From positions 994,501 to 1,058,500 of the forward strand of contig OY776123.1 of assembly GCA_963675135.1 (NCBI GenBank): 64,000 nt of DNA, given 5' to 3'. The DNA is from Galeopsis tetrahit (taxonomy: Eukaryota > Streptophyta > Magnoliopsida > Lamiales > Lamiaceae). Position numbers and translations under genes: made by a program. The notes beneath the pieces were generated by a model. The model worked only from the letters and a program-made list of their open reading frames with translations, did not search any database and had not been told where the DNA came from. Shown here piece after piece: positions 60,616-64,000 of this stretch (its first letter is position 1; each line of letters opens with the position of its first letter).

Positions 60616-62136
60616 ATGAAGAGAGCTAAGGTGGGTGCAGCTGCAATGGTGGTTCAAAAAATTAACATTGCCTTCCTATCTCAGGTATTTTCCCTTTTTT
60701 AATTGATATATCGTGTTTTAATTATTATTTTTTTCTGTGCGTGTTTTATGTCTTTGTTTATATATAGCCATTTAATTTACAGCATGAATTTTGTGTTCTA
60801 TAATAAAAAAATTATGTCACGATATTAATTTCTATGTTAAATGTTTCAGATCTGTACATATATACATATATACTTGTTAAAAACAGGATATTTGAATAGA
60901 TCTCTCTTTTTTTCTCAAAAAAAGTAATGAAACAGTTAATAAAATCGTTGAATATTATTGTGATTTTTAATTTTCGAATTTAATTTTAACATTTTTGTGT
61001 CGGTGATTATATCTATTCTAACAAAGTGACGTTTTGTTAATCGATCTGAATCTGTGAGTTTTTCCGTTCAATTCTTGCAATAATTGATATTCTTTTATTT
61101 CGATTTTTTTTAAAATAATATATACATATATGTGTATTTTTTTTCTGGGAAATTTCGAAAAAAACTCTATATCTTCAGATTTTTTTTCTTTTTAATAAAA
61201 GGGAGTAATATTTTGGAAAAAATAAGCGGACCAGAATTTTTCAGAAAAAAAAAGTGAAAATTCTAGATTTCGGGGATTTTTTTTTTTTTCAAAAAATGTG
61301 CATTTTTTGCAAATCCGATTAAAAAAAAATCAGTTACGAGTTTTTTTTAATCAGATTTGAAAAACTCAATTATGACTTTGTTTTACTTAAAAAAAATGTT
61401 AGGCCTTGAATTGAGATAAAACAATTTAAATAAAAAAGCCTTAAATTGAAAATAAAGAAAAAAATTAAGTCTTGATATGAAATTCTTCCCAAAATAGGTT
61501 CTCTACACCAGTCCGGCCGAAAACGAATAATAAGAGTAATTATTCATATTATTCTTTTTTCGTCAATTTACCCTTAAACTCACAAAAAATCTCTTAAATA
61601 AGAGTAATTAATTAAGGGTATAGTAGAAAGTTAATTTTTTTTTTTCATATTATAGGATGGAAGTCGATATTGCTTCGCAGTTCATAAGGACGCAAAAGTA
61701 AGGGTTTTAATACAAGCCTTTTGTAATAAAAGGCAGGATATGGACTTTACAACGGCAGTATTCCTTTACGATGGGAAGCGCCTTCCGATGGATCGGACCG
61801 TTAACGAGGTAATTAAATTTGTTTCACTTTTTCGTATTCTACGTACTTTGTTCCATTCTGCACCGTATCAATTATATATTTTTTAAACAAAACTTGTGCA
61901 CGATTGTCTCACTAAATATATTTTTGCAAGGAAAACAAAAGTGTGCATTTTTACAAGACAATTTTGCACAAATTTTTATGAATGTTTTAACATATTGTAT
62001 AATAATTATTAGTTAATTATATGAGTTTATTAATTTGATTTGTATTATTGTTATTATGAAGGTTGGATTTAAGGATTATGAGGAAATTGATGTAATGTTT
62101 ACTCAAACCGGCGGGGGAGGCATGTGCAACTATTGA
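60616..62136 (+). CDS. SUMO-like protein D
   Basis: Three exons, 60616-60684, 61656-61808 and 62062-62136; 98 aa. It is two residues shorter than B and C because exon 1 lacks an Asn-Ala pair. Exon 2 opens DGSRYCFAVHKDAKV, with Cys replacing one of two Phe, and includes VFLYDGKRLPMDRTVNE; exon 3 reads VGFKDYEEIDVMFTQTGG plus GGMCNY. Exon 2 differs from B by about six silent and three amino-acid changes. The Gln-to-Arg change in the RT-VNE loop replaces a residue usually conserved in the QTPDE motif. The gene looks intact, with canonical GT-AG introns. SUMO-type conjugation is inferred. Confidence 0.87.
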
Positions 62137-63345
62137 ACAACCATGATTTTATTATTACATTTGAGAGTGTTTATTATTTTTATTTTTATTTTGATTCAGA
62201 GAGTGTTTGTTATTGAGATTCCCATCATTTGGATTTGAAATGTAATTTTGTTATAATTAATGTTATTTTTTTGTTTGTTACTTTAAATCTAATGTTGCTA
62301 TATAATTTTGTAATTTTGTTATAATTAATATATTAAAATTTTGTAATTTTGTTATAATTTTGTAATTTTGTAAATTTGCTATCTTTTTTTATAAAATTAA
62401 AATTTGGAATGCGATTTCAAGAAATTAACAAAATAATAAAATAATATGAATGTTAAAACATATATATAACTATTAATTTTAGTAGAATATGAACTATATC
62501 ATAGCTATTTTATTTTAATTTCCGAGTAAAAAAGATCATAATTGAAAAAGGGTCGTAAGTGAATCCGACTGCCTAAAAATGTCTGGAACGTGTTAAAATG
62601 TTAGTGCAATAAATCTAATATTTTTCTTTAAGGTGAAAATGCATCAACTTTCTAATAAAACAAATTTTCTGCAAGTGCAAAACTAGGACACTAACGTATT
62701 TAAATGTCGTTTCGGTTTGTATTTTACGTGCACGTGCTCTATATGTTTTATTTTACTTGTGCAATTTATTCGTAATATTCATTTTAAATTAAAGGACTAT
62801 TTTTGGATCTGCAATTTATAAACTTTGCCGCTTGCAAATGACCATTTTTGGAATCGGCCAAATAACATGTTTTTATTCAATTGCCATGCGTTAAAAATTA
62901 ACATTTAGTTAATCTGATTCACATGTTTGCAGGTTTTTCATAAAACGGCTAGGACTGATATTGATAAAGATGGTGCGATAACAGTCATAACACTCACATT
63001 TTTTTAATAGCTTTAAGAACGAAGTTTAAAGCCCTTGTTAAAATTGACGAATCGCATAATTATTTTATAGACTTATAATTGAAAAGGAACTACGGACGTG
63101 AAAGATGAGATCCGCCAACCAAAAACCCTAATCAGATAAACTAAAAAGTGAACTATTTTTATGAAAGAATTATATGCATTATTACGACAACCTTTAAGAA
63201 TTATTTATAATCAAGAATAATTGATAACTTAAAAGTGCGAAAACTTTCTAGGTGAAGTGCAACTCACATCGAAGCTCGGACAATCCTCGCTATTGCCGAT
63301 ATAAATGTTATGTGCATTGTTAGTGCATTTTAATGTAAGTTATTA

Positions 63346-63409
63346 CTCCCTCCGTCCAATTTTATAATGCCCATTTGGATTGGACACGGGTTTTAAGGAA
63401 AATTGATTG
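63346..63409. mobile_element. Truncated Stowaway left end
   Basis: CTCCCTCCGTCCAATTTTATAATGCCCA matches the left end of the 47936-48227 element. It stops at GAAAATTGATTG, where spacer sequence (ATGAAGATGGTGATGTGC) resumes; no right end is present. Confidence 0.75.
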
Positions 63410-63464
63410 TAGATGAAGATGGTGATGTGCTAATAATAGTATCTTATCTCAATATATTCATGTA

Positions 63465-63726
63465 CTCCCTCTGTCTCACAATGATAGCCACATATTCCTT
63501 TTTTGAATGTCCTAAATTATAGCCACATTTCCTTTTGTACTTTAGTATTAAATGTTTTATTGTCAATTTTACCCCTAATTTATAAGAGTAATTAATACTT
63601 AGCGGATTTTGGAGTATTAGATTTCAAGGGCAAAATGGGCACATTAGCTCAATTTGACTGCATTTATTGATTTTTCTTAATCTGTGTGCAAAGTCAAATG
63701 TGGCTATCTTTGTGGGACGGAAGGAG
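63465..63726. mobile_element. Stowaway-type MITE, 262 bp (same family as 2499-2760)
   Basis: The ends are CTCCCTCTGTCTCACAATGATAG and the inverted CTATCTTTGTGGGACGGAAGGAG, with TA at 63463-63464 and 63727-63728. The interior phrases (TCCTTTTTTGAATGTCC, TTTATTGTCAATTTTACCCC) match the element in the S28 intron at the same spacing. Confidence 0.92.
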
Positions 63727-64000
63727 TACATATTATTTTTTTTAAGAAAATTATACTCCCTCGATCCACTAAAACTGTACTCATTTACTTTTTTTATCCA
63801 TTAAATGTGTGTCATCCACTCTATCTATGTACTGCATTCACTTTTTCTTAAAATCTGTGTAAAAAATATGAACACACTTTTCTTGCACAAATTGAGGAAT
63901 AATTATTGTCTTATTCTATTTAGTGAAACATCTATATTAAGTATAGTCACATATATGACTCACACCTATGACAGTTTAACTTTTTATAATTCAAATTAAG

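Larger units (their letters stand above)
62384..64000 (+). repeat. Truncated fourth repeat unit
   Basis: From TTTATAAAATTAAAATTTGGAATGCG onward the sequence follows the spacer of units 1-3 (equivalent to about 38693 and 58446), skipping the LINE scrap, heat-shock promoter, hairpin field and foldback. It is joined to the tail of SUMO-like D through a run of TTTTGTAATTTTGTTATAATT repeats (62300-62380). It ends at the window edge at a position equivalent to about 40900, near 200 bp before the SUMO-like B start codon. Confidence 0.85.

Overview
The window is nuclear DNA from a flowering plant, most likely a eudicot. The evidence is many short exons with GT-AG introns, a plastid-targeted class I fructose-bisphosphate aldolase, a nuclear tRNA-Glu gene, AT-rich spacers, and dense Stowaway, Mutator, hAT, CACTA and LINE remnants. 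I cannot fix the family or species from sequence alone. All exon models were read by eye from splice signals, reading frame and family similarity; there is no transcript evidence.

Left part, about 1-31 kb, holds ordinary conserved genes. A secreted S28 serine peptidase (EDA2-like, 12 exons, + strand, 1929-6457) is followed tail-to-tail by a plastid fructose-bisphosphate aldolase (6 exons, - strand, 6838-8673). Next come a 388-bp tandem array (8975-10140), a tRNA-Glu(CTC) at 11144-11215, a UPF0183/PHAF1-type gene (14 exons, - strand, 12914-17894), and a repeat-rich spacer containing a Mutator foldback element nested inside a Stowaway-like MITE. Then comes a large PHD-SWIB-Plus3-GYF-CCCH chromatin protein (NERD/C3H44 family, 11 exons, + strand, 23018-30621) with an apparent U12-type AT-AC intron. 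From memory, the UPF0183 and C3H44 homologues are also neighbours in Arabidopsis (At3g51130, At3g51120), so this looks like old conserved synteny.

Right part, about 31-64 kb, is a lineage-specific expansion of small ubiquitin-like modifier (SUMO-like) genes. One divergent copy lies on the - strand (31328-32028) and its protein ends exactly at Gly-Gly. Three close paralogues lie on the + strand (41102-42407, 50348-52371, 60616-62136). All four share a three-exon structure with a central exon of exactly 153 bp. The three + strand copies sit in 9-10 kb segmental repeat units. Each unit carries a LINE reverse-transcriptase scrap, a TATA promoter with a perfect heat-shock element, a field of short repeats with a small conserved hairpin, a foldback repeat of about 0.9 kb, a long conserved spacer, and then the SUMO-like gene. 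A fourth, truncated unit starts near 62384 and runs off the window at a point that corresponds to about 200 bp before the start codon, so a fifth SUMO-like gene is predicted just outside.

The duplicated units and intron repeats give built-in empty sites for several transposon insertions, so insertion order and target-site duplications can be read directly.
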